A stretch of 64,000 bases of DNA from Vibrio tapetis subsp. quintayensis (GCF_030409945.1 NZ_JAUFQV010000007.1:62001-126000), one strand, 5' to 3'; positions 28,942 through 38,575 are shown, counted from the stretch's first letter. Notes: a model not told the origin generated them from the sequence alone. Numbers and translations: made by a program.

Positions 28942-30636
28942 ATGTTGAAATCACTATTAGAATCATCCTCATCTCATGATGGCAAAGCACGTTACTTTGC
29001 GGTTGAAAACACCGTAGAGTTAACTAATTTGATCCCCCCTACGGTCAGCTATAACAGTACGGGTCATTTAGTTGTGATTGGGCCGATATCGATCTTAAAA
29101 GATCTTGCGCCTCAATTAACTGAAATGGCAACGGTCACATTGCTGTGTACTGACAATGAACTGTCTTTACCTCACTCCGATGTAAGCAATAAAGAAGAGA
29201 CTTCGGAGCGTCTGTACTTTGCTAAACGAATTCACGTCACAGGTTTCCTAGGAACATTTCAGGTATCGGTGGATGTGAATGGCGCAATGGCAAACCTAGC
29301 TCAAGTGGCGATAGGTAAAGATTGCTTCGATCTTGTGCTAGACATGACTCTTACGAGTCACATGAGCGAGGAAGTACCTGTACCGGGCTATTACCCTGTA
29401 GGTCGTGGTTACCCAAAACTGGCTGAAGCCCTAGTTGAAATTCCAACCTTGATGGGAACATTCGATAAACCTAAGTTCTTTCGCTTAGATACAGATAAAT
29501 GTGCTCACAGTTCTCGTGGTGTTAAAGGGTGTGACCGCTGTGTGGATGCTTGTCCTGCCGGCGCATTAACTAGCGATGGTAATGAGGATATTGGTCATAA
29601 AATCCAAATCAATCCATATTTATGTCAAGGCGTTGGTACGTGTGCGACCGCTTGCCCGACAGAAGCCATTTCATACGCGCTTCCTGAACCAGAACAAACG
29701 CAAAAATTCATTGAGAACCTGTTAGCTAATTACAAGAAAGCGGGCGGAGTGAATCCAATCATTCTTTTTTGTAGTGAAAGGCATGAAACCTACAACGTAA
29801 TGGCGTTAAAGGCTCTGCCAGATAACGTGATCCCTGTAGAACTAGAAGATCTTCCTTCCGTTGGTATTGATACCTGGTTTGCGGCGTTAACGAATGGCGC
29901 ATGCCAGGTTATGTTTGCTGCAAGTCAGCACATGCCTGAAACTATTAAACGAGTGCTTGGCCAAGAAGTTGAAGTCGCCAAGCAGTTGTTAACTCAACTA
30001 GGAGTTGAGCCTAATCGCATCGATATTCTATTTCTTGAATCGATGCGTCATGGGCTACCGGAATTAATAGAAACGCCTTTGGATCTGCTACTTGGTCCTT
30101 TGCAAGGCAGTAAACGCCAGCGCTTGTTTACTGCACTCGATAACTTAGCAGCGGTCTACCCACCTCGACAAATGGAGACCACGGTCTCGGCTTCGGCTCC
30201 ATTTGGTAAAGTGAATTGCGATGAAACGTCGTGCACGCTTTGCATGGGGTGTGTTGCTGTTTGTCCAACTGCGGCGCTTCATAATGATGGTATTTCTCCA
30301 AAGCTTCAATTTATTGAGCAAGACTGCATTCAATGTGGAATGTGTGAGAAAGCTTGCCCTGAAAACTCACTCACTCTTTCAAGCCAGTTCAACTGGGACC
30401 AAGAAACAAGGCAATCGGCTCAGATTATCCATGAAGAGAAAGCCGCAGAATGTCTGAGTTGTGGAAAACCATTCGCACCTCAATCAATGATCACCATGCT
30501 GCAAGATAAGTTACGTGGTCACTCACATTTTGCCGATGATACAGCACTTAGCCGTATTGCGATGTGTGAAGACTGCCGAGTGATAGATATGTTTTCTACT
30601 TTGGCTGATAACCCAGAAAAGCAACTGGATATATAG
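28942..30636 (+). CDS. Multi-cluster 4Fe-4S protein of the fdh operon
   Basis: A 564-residue protein without signal or membrane helix. Two ferredoxin-like pairs are visible: GCDRCVDACP and GVGTCATACP (about 196-245), and CTLCMGCVAVCP and CIQCGMCEKACP (about 430-475). Two C-x2-C pairs near the C terminus (CLSCGK, CEDCR) add a zinc- or Fe-S-like site. It is the first gene of the fdh operon, ten bases before the TorD-like gene. Such proteins accompany FdhABC enzymes of this class and may carry electrons or help assembly in the cytosol; the precise job is unknown. Confidence 0.85.
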   Translation: MLKSLLESSSSHDGKARYFAVENTVELTNLIPPTVSYNSTGHLVVIGPISILKDLAPQLTEMATVTLLCTDNELSLPHSDVSNKEETSERLYFAKRIHVTGFLGTFQVSVDVNGAMANLAQVAIGKDCFDLVLDMTLTSHMSEEVPVPGYYPVGRGYPKLAEALVEIPTLMGTFDKPKFFRLDTDKCAHSSRGVKGCDRCVDACPAGALTSDGNEDIGHKIQINPYLCQGVGTCATACPTEAISYALPEPEQTQKFIENLLANYKKAGGVNPIILFCSERHETYNVMALKALPDNVIPVELEDLPSVGIDTWFAALTNGACQVMFAASQHMPETIKRVLGQEVEVAKQLLTQLGVEPNRIDILFLESMRHGLPELIETPLDLLLGPLQGSKRQRLFTALDNLAAVYPPRQMETTVSASAPFGKVNCDETSCTLCMGCVAVCPTAALHNDGISPKLQFIEQDCIQCGMCEKACPENSLTLSSQFNWDQETRQSAQIIHEEKAAECLSCGKPFAPQSMITMLQDKLRGHSHFADDTALSRIAMCEDCRVIDMFSTLADNPEKQLDI

Positions 30637-30645
30637 GAATAAAGC

Positions 30646-31248
30646 ATGACTCAAGAAACCCAATCAGTTCGTGCTGATATCTACAATTTAATCGCGACCT
30701 TATTGCGCCAAGCGCCTAATCAAGAACTACTGAATTGGCTGGCTGAAATTGAAGTCGAAGGTGCGAATGAACAACCGATGGCAAAAGCGTGGCAGGCACT
30801 CAGTTCGGCAGCCAAAGCAACAACCGAAGAACACCTTATTGATGAGTACCAACACCTATTTATAGGTATTGGCCGAGGTGAGGTTATGCCTTTTGCATCT
30901 TGGCACATAACTGGGTCATTGATGGAAAAGCCTTTGGCGTTACTACGTAATGACCTTATCCAGCTTGGTTTTGAACGAGCGGAAGGGACGAAAGAACCGG
31001 AAGACCATTTCGCCGCTTTATGTGAAGTCATGGCCTTATTAGAAACTGAAAAAGAGCAGTATCGTTTCTTTAATCGTCATATTCAGTCTTGGTACTTAAA
31101 ACTAACGGATCAAATCAGAAGTGCAGAGAACAGTCAGTTTTATTGTGCGGTTTCTGACTTGATAGATCAATTTTTGCTAATAGAACAAACTCGATTCGCC
31201 GCTGTACCAGTGCGTGAAACCAAATTCGCTACATCTGGTATTAATTAG
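30646..31248 (+). CDS. TorD/DmsD family molecular chaperone
   Basis: A 200-residue all-helical protein with the TorD-family hallmarks EYQHLFIGIGRGEVMPFASWHITGS-like core and the later EPEDHFAALCEVMALL, which is the conserved E-P-x-D-H. These chaperones bind the twin-arginine signal of a molybdoenzyme and hold it until its cofactor is inserted. The obvious client is the Tat-tagged FdhA encoded three genes downstream, perhaps also the mini Tat protein next door. A GGAATAAAGC ribosome site precedes the ATG. Confidence 0.9.
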   Translation: MTQETQSVRADIYNLIATLLRQAPNQELLNWLAEIEVEGANEQPMAKAWQALSSAAKATTEEHLIDEYQHLFIGIGRGEVMPFASWHITGSLMEKPLALLRNDLIQLGFERAEGTKEPEDHFAALCEVMALLETEKEQYRFFNRHIQSWYLKLTDQIRSAENSQFYCAVSDLIDQFLLIEQTRFAAVPVRETKFATSGIN

Positions 31249-31303
31249 TCGTCACCAGATAACCACACAAGAGATGCGCAAAGCATCCATGAAGGAGCAA
31301 TGT

Positions 31304-31498
31304 ATGAAGGAAAAAACACAAGTGAATACAGCTCGACGTAACCTTTTAAAAGGGATCACCACCGCAACGGTTGCAGGCGCTGTTGCTGCGGGAACGAGCA
31401 AGGTTGCCTCTGCTGCTGAAGTACCAGCCCCTGAAGAAATAAAAGAAACGGGGTACCACGAAACTCAACATATTCGTGATTACTACGACACACTGTAA
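31304..31498 (+). CDS. Short Tat-signal protein preceding fdhA
   Basis: A 64-residue protein. TARRNLLKGITTATVAG is a twin-arginine signal, cut probably after SKVASA-A. The mature part is only about 30 residues (ends HIRDYYDTL). AAGGAG lies six bases before ATG 31304. It is 13 bases upstream of fdhA. Small Tat proteins of this kind are regularly found before fdhA in this gene class; it may be a small structural subunit exported with the enzyme, but nothing is proven. Confidence 0.78.
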   Translation: MKEKTQVNTARRNLLKGITTATVAGAVAAGTSKVASAAEVPAPEEIKETGYHETQHIRDYYDTL

Positions 31499-31511
31499 GG
31501 AGCTTTAAAAA

Positions 31512-34367
31512 ATGAAATTAACAAAACGCTCCAATAGCGTAGTAAAAGAACAGAGCCAGCTGGGCATCAGCCGTCGTTCATTTATGAAAAACACCTCCAT
31601 CGCCGCTGGTGGTGCTGCAGTCGGTGCCTCTATGTTTGCACCGGGCATGATGAAAAAAGCGCAAGCGGCTGACGTTGATCATGATTCGCCAACTGAAATT
31701 AAGCGCACCATTTGTTCGCACTGTTCGGTTGGTTGTGGCATTTACGCTGAAGTTCAAAATGGAGTATGGACCGGGCAAGAGCCGGCGTTCGATCATCCAT
31801 TTAATGCTGGTGGCCACTGTGCAAAAGGCGCAGCACTGCGCGAGCACGGCCATGGTGAAAGACGTTTAAAATACCCAATGAAGCTTGAAGGCGGTAAGTG
31901 GAAGAAGTTGTCGTGGGACCAAGCCATTGAAGAAATTGGTGAGAAGACCTTACAAATTCGTAAAGAATCAGGCCCAGACTCTGTTTACTGGCTTGGTAGT
32001 GCTAAGCACAGTAATGAACAGGCCTATATGTTCCGTAAAATGGCGTCGTTGTGGGGCACGAACAATGTCGACCACCAAGCCCGTATTTGTCACTCTACTA
32101 CGGTAGCAGGTGTTGCAAATACGTGGGGATACGGGGCGATGACCAATTCCTTCAATGACATGCACAATTGCAAGTCGATGTTATTTATTGGGTCAAACCC
32201 TGCTGAAGCACATCCAGTGGCGATGCAGCATATCTTGATCGCAAAAGAGAAAAACAACTGTAAGATCGTCGTTGCGGATCCTCGTCGTACTCGCACGGCC
32301 GCGAAAGCCGATCACTTTGTTTCACTGCGTCCGGGTACGGATGTTGCCTTTATTTGGGGCGTGCTGTGGCACGTATTCGAAAACAAGTGGGAAGACAAAG
32401 AGTTTATCCGTCAACGTGTGTTTGGCATGGATGAAATTCGTGAAGAAGTGGCCAAATGGACACCTGGCGAAGTTGAGCGTGTGACTGGCGTTTCAAAAGA
32501 GGACGTTTACCATACGGCTAAACTGCTTTCTGAAAACCGTCCGGGTTGTGTGGTTTGGTGTATGGGCGGTACTCAACATACGACCGGTAATAACAACACA
32601 CGGGCGTATTGTGTGCTTGAGCTTGCTCTTGGCAACATGGGCAAATCGGGCGGTGGCGCTAATATCTTCCGCGGTCACGATAACGTGCAAGGTGCAACAG
32701 ACCTTGGCGTACTGTCGCATACGTTACCGGGTTACTACGGTCTGTCTGACGGAGCTTGGAAGCACTGGTCTAGAGTTTGGGACTTAGATTACGAGTGGGT
32801 TCAAAAGCGCTTTGATCAAAATAAATACCGTGGCAAACAACCAATGAATAACATGGGTATTCCTGTCTCTCGTTGGATCGATGGTGTACTCGAAAACAAA
32901 GATAATATCGAGCAAAACGATAACATCCGTGCGATGTTCTATTGGGGGCATGCGGTTAACTCGCAAACTCGTGGCGTTGAAATGAAAAAAGCCATGAAGC
33001 AACTCGACATGATGGTGATCGTTGACCCTTATCCAACGGTTGCCGCGGTTATGAATGAGCGCAGCGATGGCGTTTATCTTCTTCCTGCATGTACTCAATT
33101 TGAAACTACGGGATCCGTGACAGCATCTAATCGCTCGCTTCAATGGCGTGAGCAAGTTGTCTCTCCGCTATTCGAATCGAAACCTGATCATGAAATTATG
33201 TACTTGTTGACCAAAAAGCTTGGTTTTTCTGATGAGTTATTCAAACACGTTGAGATCAAAAACAATCAACCGGTCATCGAAGACATCACACGTGAATTTA
33301 ACCAAGGTATGTGGACGATTGGTTACACAGGCCAAAGCCCTGAGCGTATCAAAGCGCATACCATGAACTGGCATACTTTCCATAAAACCACGCTTGAAGC
33401 CGAAGGTGGTCCTATTCACGGAGAAACCTACGGTTTACCGTGGCCATGTTGGGGTACACCAGAGATGAAGCACCCTGGTACCCATATTCTGTATGATACA
33501 TCTAAACCAGTAGCCGAAGGCGGCGGTAACTTCCGAGCTCGTTTTGGCGTTGAGTTTGAAGGTGAGAACTTACTGGCGGAAGACAGCTATTCGAAAGATT
33601 GTGAACTTGAAGATGGTTACCCAGAATTTAGCGACAAACTACTTAAGACGCTCGGTTGGTGGGATGACCTAACGGCTGAAGAAAAAGCGTTGGCTGAGGG
33701 TAAAAACTGGAAAACCGACGTTTCTGGTGGAATTCAGCGAGTCGCAATTAAACATGGTTGTATGCCATTTGGTAATGCAAAAGCACGTGCAGTGGTTTGG
33801 ACGTTCCCAGACAGAGTGCCACTTCACCGCGAACCGCTATACACACCACGTCGTGACTTGGTGGCTGATTACCCTACATGGGATGACAGTGAATCCATCT
33901 ATCGCTTACCGACGATGTACAAGTCTATTCAAGACCAAGACAAGTCAAAAGAGTACCCAATTGTTCTTACCTCTGGTCGCTTGGTTGAATACGAAGGTGG
34001 TGGTGAAGAAACGCGTTCAAACCCATGGCTTGCTGAACTACAACAAGAAATGTTTGTAGAAGTGAACCCAAAAGATGCCAACGATCTTGGTTTTAAAGAT
34101 GGTGAAATGGTGTGGGTTGAAGGTGCTGAGAAAGGGCGCATTCATGTTAAAGCTATGGTCACTCGTCGTGTACGTCCTGGTTTGGCGTTCATACCGTTCC
34201 ACTTTGGCGGCAAATTCCAAGGTGAAGACTTACGTGACAAATACCCAGCAGGCAGTGATCCCTATGTAATTGGTGAATCGGCGAATATTGCAACCACCTA
34301 TGGTTACGATCCGGTTACTCAAATGCAAGAAACTAAAGTCACCCTTTGTAATATTCGTAAAGCGTAA
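31512..34367 (+). CDS. fdhA: Formate dehydrogenase catalytic (alpha) subunit, cysteine type
   Basis: Oxidises formate to CO2 at a bis-MGD molybdenum or tungsten centre, in the periplasm. A Tat signal (SRRSFMKNTS) covers about the first 50 residues. The 4Fe-4S site is CSHCSVGCG with a later GGHCAKGAA. The metal-ligand residue is Cys193 in ARICHST, where E. coli FdnG has selenocysteine; no in-frame TGA occurs. The molydopterin-binding domains run to the C terminus. At 951 residues it is normal length. AAGGAG precedes the ATG. fdhB follows after 11 bases. The linked tungstate operon raises the possibility that tungsten is used. Confidence 0.95.
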   Translation: MKLTKRSNSVVKEQSQLGISRRSFMKNTSIAAGGAAVGASMFAPGMMKKAQAADVDHDSPTEIKRTICSHCSVGCGIYAEVQNGVWTGQEPAFDHPFNAGGHCAKGAALREHGHGERRLKYPMKLEGGKWKKLSWDQAIEEIGEKTLQIRKESGPDSVYWLGSAKHSNEQAYMFRKMASLWGTNNVDHQARICHSTTVAGVANTWGYGAMTNSFNDMHNCKSMLFIGSNPAEAHPVAMQHILIAKEKNNCKIVVADPRRTRTAAKADHFVSLRPGTDVAFIWGVLWHVFENKWEDKEFIRQRVFGMDEIREEVAKWTPGEVERVTGVSKEDVYHTAKLLSENRPGCVVWCMGGTQHTTGNNNTRAYCVLELALGNMGKSGGGANIFRGHDNVQGATDLGVLSHTLPGYYGLSDGAWKHWSRVWDLDYEWVQKRFDQNKYRGKQPMNNMGIPVSRWIDGVLENKDNIEQNDNIRAMFYWGHAVNSQTRGVEMKKAMKQLDMMVIVDPYPTVAAVMNERSDGVYLLPACTQFETTGSVTASNRSLQWREQVVSPLFESKPDHEIMYLLTKKLGFSDELFKHVEIKNNQPVIEDITREFNQGMWTIGYTGQSPERIKAHTMNWHTFHKTTLEAEGGPIHGETYGLPWPCWGTPEMKHPGTHILYDTSKPVAEGGGNFRARFGVEFEGENLLAEDSYSKDCELEDGYPEFSDKLLKTLGWWDDLTAEEKALAEGKNWKTDVSGGIQRVAIKHGCMPFGNAKARAVVWTFPDRVPLHREPLYTPRRDLVADYPTWDDSESIYRLPTMYKSIQDQDKSKEYPIVLTSGRLVEYEGGGEETRSNPWLAELQQEMFVEVNPKDANDLGFKDGEMVWVEGAEKGRIHVKAMVTRRVRPGLAFIPFHFGGKFQGEDLRDKYPAGSDPYVIGESANIATTYGYDPVTQMQETKVTLCNIRKA

Positions 34368-34378
34368 GGAGTCCTCGA

Positions 34379-34987
34379 ATGGCTAGAATGAAATTCTTAT
34401 GTGACACCAAGCGTTGTATTGAATGTAATGGTTGTGTCACTGCGTGCAAAAATGAAAACGATGATGCACTAGAGTGGGGTATCCAGCGTCGTCGTGTTGT
34501 TACTCTTAATGACGGTGAGCCGGGAGAAAACTCGATCTCTGTAGCATGTATGCACTGTACAGATGCGCCGTGTATGGCGGTTTGCCCTGCAGATTGCTTC
34601 AAGCAAACAGAAGATGGCATCGTGTTACACAATAAAGATTTGTGCATTGGCTGTGGTTACTGTCTGTTTGCCTGCCCATTTGGTGCGCCTCAATTTCCGA
34701 AACAATCGGCATTTGGTGAGCGTGGCAAGATGGACAAATGTACCTTCTGTGCTGGCGGTCCTGAAACAGAAGCTGGTTCTGATGAAGAACGTAAAAAATA
34801 CGGTGCTAACCGTATTGCAGAAGGCAAGCTACCAATGTGTGCTTCTTTATGTTCGACCAAAGCTCTGCTTGCTGGGGACGCTGACAAAGTATCCGATATC
34901 TTCCGCCAACGTGTCGTAGAGCGTGGTGCAAAAGGTGCAGGTTGGACAAATGGTGAAGACTTAGCTTTTGATGCAACAAAAAGCTAA
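34379..34987 (+). CDS. fdhB: Formate dehydrogenase Fe-S (beta) subunit
   Basis: A 202-residue electron-transfer subunit with four ferredoxin-type cysteine groups: CIECNGCVTAC, CMHCTDAPCMAVCP, CIGCGYCLFACP and CTFC with CASLC. It carries electrons from FdhA to the cytochrome b subunit. There is no Tat signal, so it is presumably exported with FdhA as a complex. GTAAGGAG ends the preceding gene. The stop overlaps an in-frame ATG of fdhC. Confidence 0.94.
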   Translation: MARMKFLCDTKRCIECNGCVTACKNENDDALEWGIQRRRVVTLNDGEPGENSISVACMHCTDAPCMAVCPADCFKQTEDGIVLHNKDLCIGCGYCLFACPFGAPQFPKQSAFGERGKMDKCTFCAGGPETEAGSDEERKKYGANRIAEGKLPMCASLCSTKALLAGDADKVSDIFRQRVVERGAKGAGWTNGEDLAFDATKS

Positions 34988-35001
34988 TGATGGAGAATGT
35001 T

Positions 35002-36033
35002 ATGTTAAGACATTTTAAACGTGTGGGTTTGGCTGTGGTTGCGTTGATCACCGCTTTATTGTTCGCGTTTTCAATGCCTGCTATGGCGGATGACCAAAGT
35101 CATCCGTCTGCGGAAAAAGAGATGACCCAATTAGCGGGTGCCGATTTTTGGCGCGAAGTAAAAGAGGGAACCGAAGGTTACACGACATCTCAATTTCCTG
35201 AGCACGGTGTTCTGATCAGTACTCCTGGTGAAACCTGGTTCATCTTGAAAGAAAAGTGGATGTCGCCTGCTGGTGCTATCGCTATCTTTGGCAGCATCGC
35301 CCTCGTTGTTTTAGCTTATATCGCCGTTGGCCCTTTAATGTTAAGCGCTCCAAGAACGGGCAAAAAAATCAAACGTTGGTCTCGATGGGACAGGGCGTTG
35401 CACTGGAGCATGGCGTTTACTTTTCTAACGTTGTCTTTTAGTGGATTAATGCTGGTTTACGGCAAGCACTTTTTGAAACCGTATATTCCAACCGATTGGT
35501 GGGGCTTCGTCATTATGTTGGCAAAGCAATACCATAATTACGTTGGCCCGCTGTTCTTTATTCTGCTGACTTGTGTGTTACTCAAATGGTGGAAGAAATC
35601 ACTGTTCAATAAAACTGATGTTTCATGGTTTATGAAGATGGGCGGCATGGTTGGCAAGCATAAAGGAACCCATCCGTCTGCTGGTTTTTCGAACGGTGGC
35701 GAAAAGGCCATTTATTGGTTGTTGATCGTGTTTGGTGCGGTTGCGGCGATCAGCGGTTTAGTGCTGGATTTCCCTATCTTTGGTCAAACACGCCGAGACA
35801 TGGAACTGTCTAACTTGGTTCACATGTTCTCCGCTCTTATCTTGATTTGCGGCTTTATCTTCCACATCTATATCGGATTATTCGGTATGGAAGGGGCGCT
35901 AGAGGGTATGGTAACTGGCGAGGTTGATGAGACTTGGGCGAAAGAACATCACGACTTGTGGTATGAAGAAGTGAAAGCGGCAGAATCGCCAAATCAAGCA
36001 CAAGAACAAGAGACTCAAAGTAAACACACTTAA
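35002..36033 (+). CDS. fdhC: Formate dehydrogenase cytochrome b (gamma) subunit
   Basis: The membrane anchor that passes electrons to quinone. It has 343 residues from ATG 35002: signal-like helix (ends SMPAMA), a periplasmic stretch, one helix near 88-110, then the four-helix cytochrome b core with likely heme histidines in RALHWSM, QYHNYVG, LVHMFSA and FHIYIG. The longer N-terminal region compared with E. coli FdnI is typical of this fdh class. GGAG lies six bases before ATG 35002, deciding it against ATG 34987. The C terminus is charged and cytosolic. Confidence 0.92.
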   Translation: MLRHFKRVGLAVVALITALLFAFSMPAMADDQSHPSAEKEMTQLAGADFWREVKEGTEGYTTSQFPEHGVLISTPGETWFILKEKWMSPAGAIAIFGSIALVVLAYIAVGPLMLSAPRTGKKIKRWSRWDRALHWSMAFTFLTLSFSGLMLVYGKHFLKPYIPTDWWGFVIMLAKQYHNYVGPLFFILLTCVLLKWWKKSLFNKTDVSWFMKMGGMVGKHKGTHPSAGFSNGGEKAIYWLLIVFGAVAAISGLVLDFPIFGQTRRDMELSNLVHMFSALILICGFIFHIYIGLFGMEGALEGMVTGEVDETWAKEHHDLWYEEVKAAESPNQAQEQETQSKHT

Positions 36034-36077
36034 AACACAATGAGGCAGCAGTTTTGCCTCACTTGAGAGATGGACAG

Positions 36078-36491
36078 ATGAATAATAATCGAGGTATTTG
36101 GGTTGCGTATTTTGCCAGCCTGCTTACACCTTTCACCTTTTTGATTTCAGGTATTGGCGCGATTCTTTACGCGGGTTATCGGTTAGACAAAAATGAAGAT
36201 GGCGATGTGGTTAATTCGCATTACTACGGGTTGATCCGTAGCTTCTTCTTGTACCTTACATTTTTTGTGGTGCTGATCGTAACGGTTGCTACTTCTAACG
36301 GTGTGTTAGCTGGGGTTCATAATTACTGGTATAAAGCATCCTGGATTGACTCAATTCGCTATGTGATCCCATATGTTGGCGCTGGATTTGCGGTTGTCGC
36401 TATTGCGGTCTGGATGTTCAGAATCGTTAAAGGTATGAAGAAGCTGCAGCAAAATTTACCGTTAGAAAAGTCGAAAGGGCCGAATCTGTAA
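36078..36491 (+). CDS. Small membrane protein at the end of the fdh operon
   Basis: A 137-residue protein with three hydrophobic helices (about 8-30, 50-75, 95-117) and a basic tail. The segment YAGYRLDKNEDGDVVNSHYYG followed by helices and RIVKGMKKL resembles the DUF4870 pattern, but I am not sure of the family. It starts 44 bases after fdhC and shares the operon terminator, so it probably belongs to the same transcript. ATG 36078 is preceded by GAGAGATGGA. The function is unknown. Confidence 0.7.
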   Translation: MNNNRGIWVAYFASLLTPFTFLISGIGAILYAGYRLDKNEDGDVVNSHYYGLIRSFFLYLTFFVVLIVTVATSNGVLAGVHNYWYKASWIDSIRYVIPYVGAGFAVVAIAVWMFRIVKGMKKLQQNLPLEKSKGPNL

Positions 36492-36515
36492 GTTGGAAGA
36501 ACGCCAATAGAAAAC

Positions 36516-36569
36516 AAAAAGCCCCAAATCATTTCAACCGTATGTTGTGAAATAATTTGGGGCTTTTTT
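36516..36569. terminator. Terminator of the fdh operon
   Basis: AAAAAGCCCCAAAT and ATTTGGGGCTTTTT, extended by ATTTCA/TGAAAT with one mismatch, form a stem of about 20 bp with A and T tracts on both sides. It also suits the convergent chemoreceptor. Confidence 0.9.
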
Positions 36570-36599
36570 ATTGTTTACACTTTGTGCTTGTAACGAAGA

Positions 36600-38471
36600 T
36601 TAAACGACAAATCGACCTAAGATTGAATCTTGTTGCTCGATTCGTTGTTGCTGTTCATCAACCGCAGAGACCGCACCATTTGCCAGTGTGGATACTTCAG
36701 TAGAAAGATCCTTAATTTGCAAAGTGTTAACGTTGATTTCATCCGCAACATGGCTTTGTTCTTGGGCAGCCGTTGCGATTTGCATGTTCATTTCGCTGAT
36801 GACACCGATGCTTTCTTTGATTCGGTTTAGCGCATCACTTGCTTTAGACGACTCTTCTACCGCAACCGAAGCCATACTCGCACTTTCTTGCATCACTTTG
36901 GTCACCCCAGACGCGCCCGTTTGAAGCTGTGTGATCATTTCTTGAATCTCAGAAGTAGACTGCTGTGTGCGGCTAGCGAGATTTCTTACTTCGTCTGCAA
37001 CGACAGCAAAACCACGACCACTTTCACCGGCTCTCGCAGCTTCAATCGCGGCATTGAGTGCAAGTAGGTTGGTTTGTTCGGCAATTTCACTGATGACACG
37101 AAGGATGTTTTCGATGTTATCACTGGCCGATTCCAGTTCACTTACTTTAACCACGGCTTCTGATATTCGGTCTGCAAGTTGTGTAATCGATCGTTGAGTA
37201 TTGCTCACGATCTCGTCTCCCTCGACGGTGGCATTGTCGGCGACTGACGCCGAATCTGATGCCGACTGGGCACTATTTGCAACGTCTGACGCTGTTACAG
37301 ACATCTCGTGCATCGCGGTTGCTAACATTTCGAGCTGTTCCATCTGCTTAACCATGGCAGCCGAAGATGTACCTGCACCGTTAGAAATCATGCCGTTATT
37401 GTTTTTGATTTCTCCGCCAATGACCTGCAGTTGTTGAACCATGGTCTGCAGTGATGAGGTAAAGGCATTAAACCCAGTTGCCAGTTCAGAGAATTCCTGG
37501 TCTGTATTGGTTGAAAGTCTTTGTGTTAAGTCACCTTCGCCATTTGCAACGTCATTAATGGCTTTATTTAGGCTTTCTAACGGCCGCAACAGGCGAATGG
37601 TGACCATGGAAACAACAAAAACACTAAGAACAATAGCGAGCAAACCAAACAGGATATTCGCCTTGTTAATGGAAGTAAGTTCACTGTATGCCGCCGCATG
37701 ACTCACCATCACGCCGACTTTCCAGCCCTGGGTGCCTGCTGGCATCATTTTTATTATCTGATCTTGCCCTTGGATGTTGGCAATTTGCAGCGAGTCATTG
37801 ATTGTTATAGTTGGAAAGACGTCTTGAAGCTTTTTACCGTTGTATTGCGAATTAGGATGAGCGACAAAAGTACCGTCAGGGCTAAGAACGAAACTGTGTC
37901 CATCGCCGACAAGTTTGATCTTATTGATCTGTGTTGCCAAATCTTTAAGGCTTACATCAGCAAATAGGCTTCCCACAAACTGCCCGTTATTTTTAATGGG
38001 AGTGGCTAAGGATACAACCATTTCATTGGTAACATCATCAAAATACGGTTCAGTAACGTTAAACGTCCCGGTTGATTTGGCCGTGGTGTACCAAGGTCTT
38101 GTTCTTGAATCGTAGCTAGAGTCTGGTAGCCAACTTGGGTCGTTTTCAACCAGTGACCCATCAGACTCATAACCCAAACCCACGACGATAAAAGATTGTT
38201 TAAAAGTGGTCGTGTCTAAAATAGTGCTCACATGACTTTTATCTAGCGGTGCTAACTCGATCAAATCTGAAATGGATGAGGTCAGTACTGAATTTTTAGA
38301 CAGCTCCGACTCAACCGCAAGTTTTGATTCATCTAAGGCTAACGTGATGTTTTCATTTACGCTTTTTTTAACGTAATCAGAAATGGAAAAATATTGGTAG
38401 GTTGAAAGGCAGGCGACGGCGCCAATGACACACATCGACGACGCAATAACGATTTTGCTCTTGAACTTCAT
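36600..38471 (-). CDS. Chemoreceptor with amino-acid-binding double-Cache domain
   Basis: A 623-residue methyl-accepting protein with helices near 8-28 and 270-292, and a dCache_1 domain between. The amino-acid signature of the PctA class is complete with exact spacing: Y120, R125, W127, Y128, Y143 and D172. HAMP and the signalling hairpin [20 protein letters not shown] follow. It should bind the amino and carboxyl groups of amino acids and mediate attraction; which amino acid cannot be told. GGAGAG precedes the ATG. It diverges from amtB, so amino acid taxis and ammonium uptake share an upstream region. Confidence 0.93.
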   Translation of the reverse strand: MKFKSKIVIASSMCVIGAVACLSTYQYFSISDYVKKSVNENITLALDESKLAVESELSKNSVLTSSISDLIELAPLDKSHVSTILDTTTFKQSFIVVGLGYESDGSLVENDPSWLPDSSYDSRTRPWYTTAKSTGTFNVTEPYFDDVTNEMVVSLATPIKNNGQFVGSLFADVSLKDLATQINKIKLVGDGHSFVLSPDGTFVAHPNSQYNGKKLQDVFPTITINDSLQIANIQGQDQIIKMMPAGTQGWKVGVMVSHAAAYSELTSINKANILFGLLAIVLSVFVVSMVTIRLLRPLESLNKAINDVANGEGDLTQRLSTNTDQEFSELATGFNAFTSSLQTMVQQLQVIGGEIKNNNGMISNGAGTSSAAMVKQMEQLEMLATAMHEMSVTASDVANSAQSASDSASVADNATVEGDEIVSNTQRSITQLADRISEAVVKVSELESASDNIENILRVISEIAEQTNLLALNAAIEAARAGESGRGFAVVADEVRNLASRTQQSTSEIQEMITQLQTGASGVTKVMQESASMASVAVEESSKASDALNRIKESIGVISEMNMQIATAAQEQSHVADEINVNTLQIKDLSTEVSTLANGAVSAVDEQQQRIEQQDSILGRFVV

Positions 38472-38575
38472 TTAGACTCTCCAGACGCTTAAAATTCAGT
38501 CAACTGAATGGGTATTTATAACCAAAATGGTCCAGTTGCTCTCTATTTGTGCAATGCACCAAGTAATCACAATGA

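Noticed and set aside
32082..32090. Selenocysteine in FdhA
   Set aside because: The codon is TGT (cysteine), and the frame has no internal TGA.
31578..34269. Open frames in other phases and on the other strand of fdhA
   Set aside because: Shadow frames of a well-supported 951-residue gene; none has a family match or start signal.
36630..38115. Several open frames on the plus strand opposite the chemoreceptor at 36600
   Set aside because: They are shadows of a strongly supported gene, have no ribosome sites and read as low-complexity Ser/Ala-rich sequence.
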